A stretch of 64,000 nt of DNA from Pseudomonas sp. CFBP 13711 (lineage in GTDB: Bacteria; Pseudomonadota; Gammaproteobacteria; Pseudomonadales; Pseudomonadaceae): NCBI RefSeq assembly GCF_014842265.1, contig NZ_JACYVI010000002.1:124001-188000 (forward strand), written 5' to 3'. The notes below the pieces were generated by a model. The model saw only the letters and a list, made by a program, of their open reading frames with translations. It made no database searches and was not told the origin of the DNA. This document shows, piece by piece, positions 63,541-64,000 of this stretch; position 1 is the first letter of the stretch; every line of letters starts with the position of its first letter. A program made the translations under genes and the position numbers.

Positions 63541-63803
63541 CGCCCAGTCACCGCCAATCGCGACTTGGGTGCAGGCTGAACGCAGGTTTTGCGGAGTGGG
63601 CCGAGCCGCATGGATGCGGCGAGAGCGCCGTCAGGACATGGATGTCCGTTCGGCGCGGGCCCACGGAGCGGGACCGGAGTGAGGGAACCCCGAGGTACGA
63701 GGGGCCAAACCAGGAGCACAAGCCCTTGGTTACTTGGGGCTTTATCAAGTAACTCGCCGAAGGCGAAACGTCTGCCCCCAGGCAGACGCTCTTGATCTTG
63801 ATC
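63541..63803. repeat. Right arm of the composite inverted element
   Basis: About 263 bp, reverse complement of 62971-63235 with scattered mismatches and small indels (for example the block around 63620-63660 differs). Its outer end GATCTTGATC reaches 63803, two bases from the stop codon of the mnmH-like gene. Confidence 0.85.
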
Positions 63804-63804
63804 T

Positions 63805-64000
63805 TCAACCGCGGTAGTTCAGTTTCCGCTGTTTCAGATATTCGACAACAGCCCTCTGATCCCCGGCGAACTCGATCCGGGGGTTCTTGCTGTCCCGCTG
63901 AAACGCATACATCGGATCGTAATACTCACCCAACATCCCGCTGATCCAGCCTCGGTGCTCATCCACCGCCCCGCTGCGCGCCTGCTCAGCCAAGGCACTG
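63805..64000 (-). CDS. mnmH: tRNA 2-selenouridine synthase MnmH-like, C-terminal end (partial)
   Basis: The frame is open to the window edge, so only the last 65 codons are present. The segment [20 protein letters not shown] and the end [18 protein letters not shown] match the C-terminal part of MnmH (SelU/YbbB) as I recall it. The enzyme exchanges sulphur for selenium at the wobble uridine of tRNAs for Lys, Glu and Gln. The catalytic rhodanese and P-loop domains lie outside the window, so assignment rests on a short tail. Confidence 0.7.
   Translation of the reverse strand, partial: SALAEQARSGAVDEHRGWISGMLGEYYDPMYAFQRDSKNPRIEFAGDQRAVVEYLKQRKLNYRG

Overview
The window is about 62% GC, densely coded, chromosomal and almost certainly from a Pseudomonas of the fluorescens/syringae lineage. 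Signs are the rbsBACRKD order ending in a nucleoside hydrolase gene, small families largely confined to Pseudomonas (DUF1652, DUF1654-like and DUF6555-like proteins, InaA), and two classes of Pseudomonas REP hairpins. I saw no rRNA, tRNA, CRISPR array, transposase or prophage structural gene.

Layout. 1-6500: ribose uptake operon on the minus strand (rbsB-A-C-R-K-D plus an exported nucleoside hydrolase cut by the window start), with a perfect 14-bp LacI-type operator upstream. 6600-16600: accessory-looking stretch of small genes, including an InaA-type kinase, a hybrid histidine kinase, a lipoprotein, a secreted phosphodiesterase-fold protein, two tiny genes each behind a canonical LexA (SOS) box, and an XRE regulator / ParD-like / methionine aminopeptidase cluster. 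16600-31500: DpkA-type reductase divergent from an FAD amino-acid dehydrogenase, a CPA2/Kef-type antiporter, molybdenum cofactor genes (moaB-moeA and divergent mobA), an RluA-type pseudouridine synthase, a yqjD-yqjE-like envelope operon, an EAL protein and dGTPase. 31700-37300: a BvgAS/EvgAS-like phosphorelay (orphan receiver, LuxR-type regulator, 1229-aa unorthodox sensor) with a translationally coupled GNAT gene and repeated TGTAGG motifs upstream. 37300-50000: LysR/MFS pair, HxlR/qorB pair, tandem RcnB-like exported proteins, an AEC carrier, a serine hydrolase, ilvE, an HDOD protein, a sirtuin and a DUF2817 peptidase-like protein.

50000-62000 is the most striking block: a 1.2-kb non-coding leader, then tonB-exbB-exbD, a TonB-dependent receptor, and a full yejABEF-type ABC importer, all on one strand. 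It reads as a self-contained route from outer membrane to cytoplasm for a peptide-like or siderophore-like ligand, with its own energy-transducing complex. It resembles Pseudomonas SppR-SppABCD and the microcin C importer Yej, but the ligand cannot be read from sequence.

The right end (62000-64000) holds a YraQ/ArsP-type permease, a composite inverted element (arms of about 265 bp enclosing one REP pair of each class), and the 3' end of a gene that looks like mnmH (selU).
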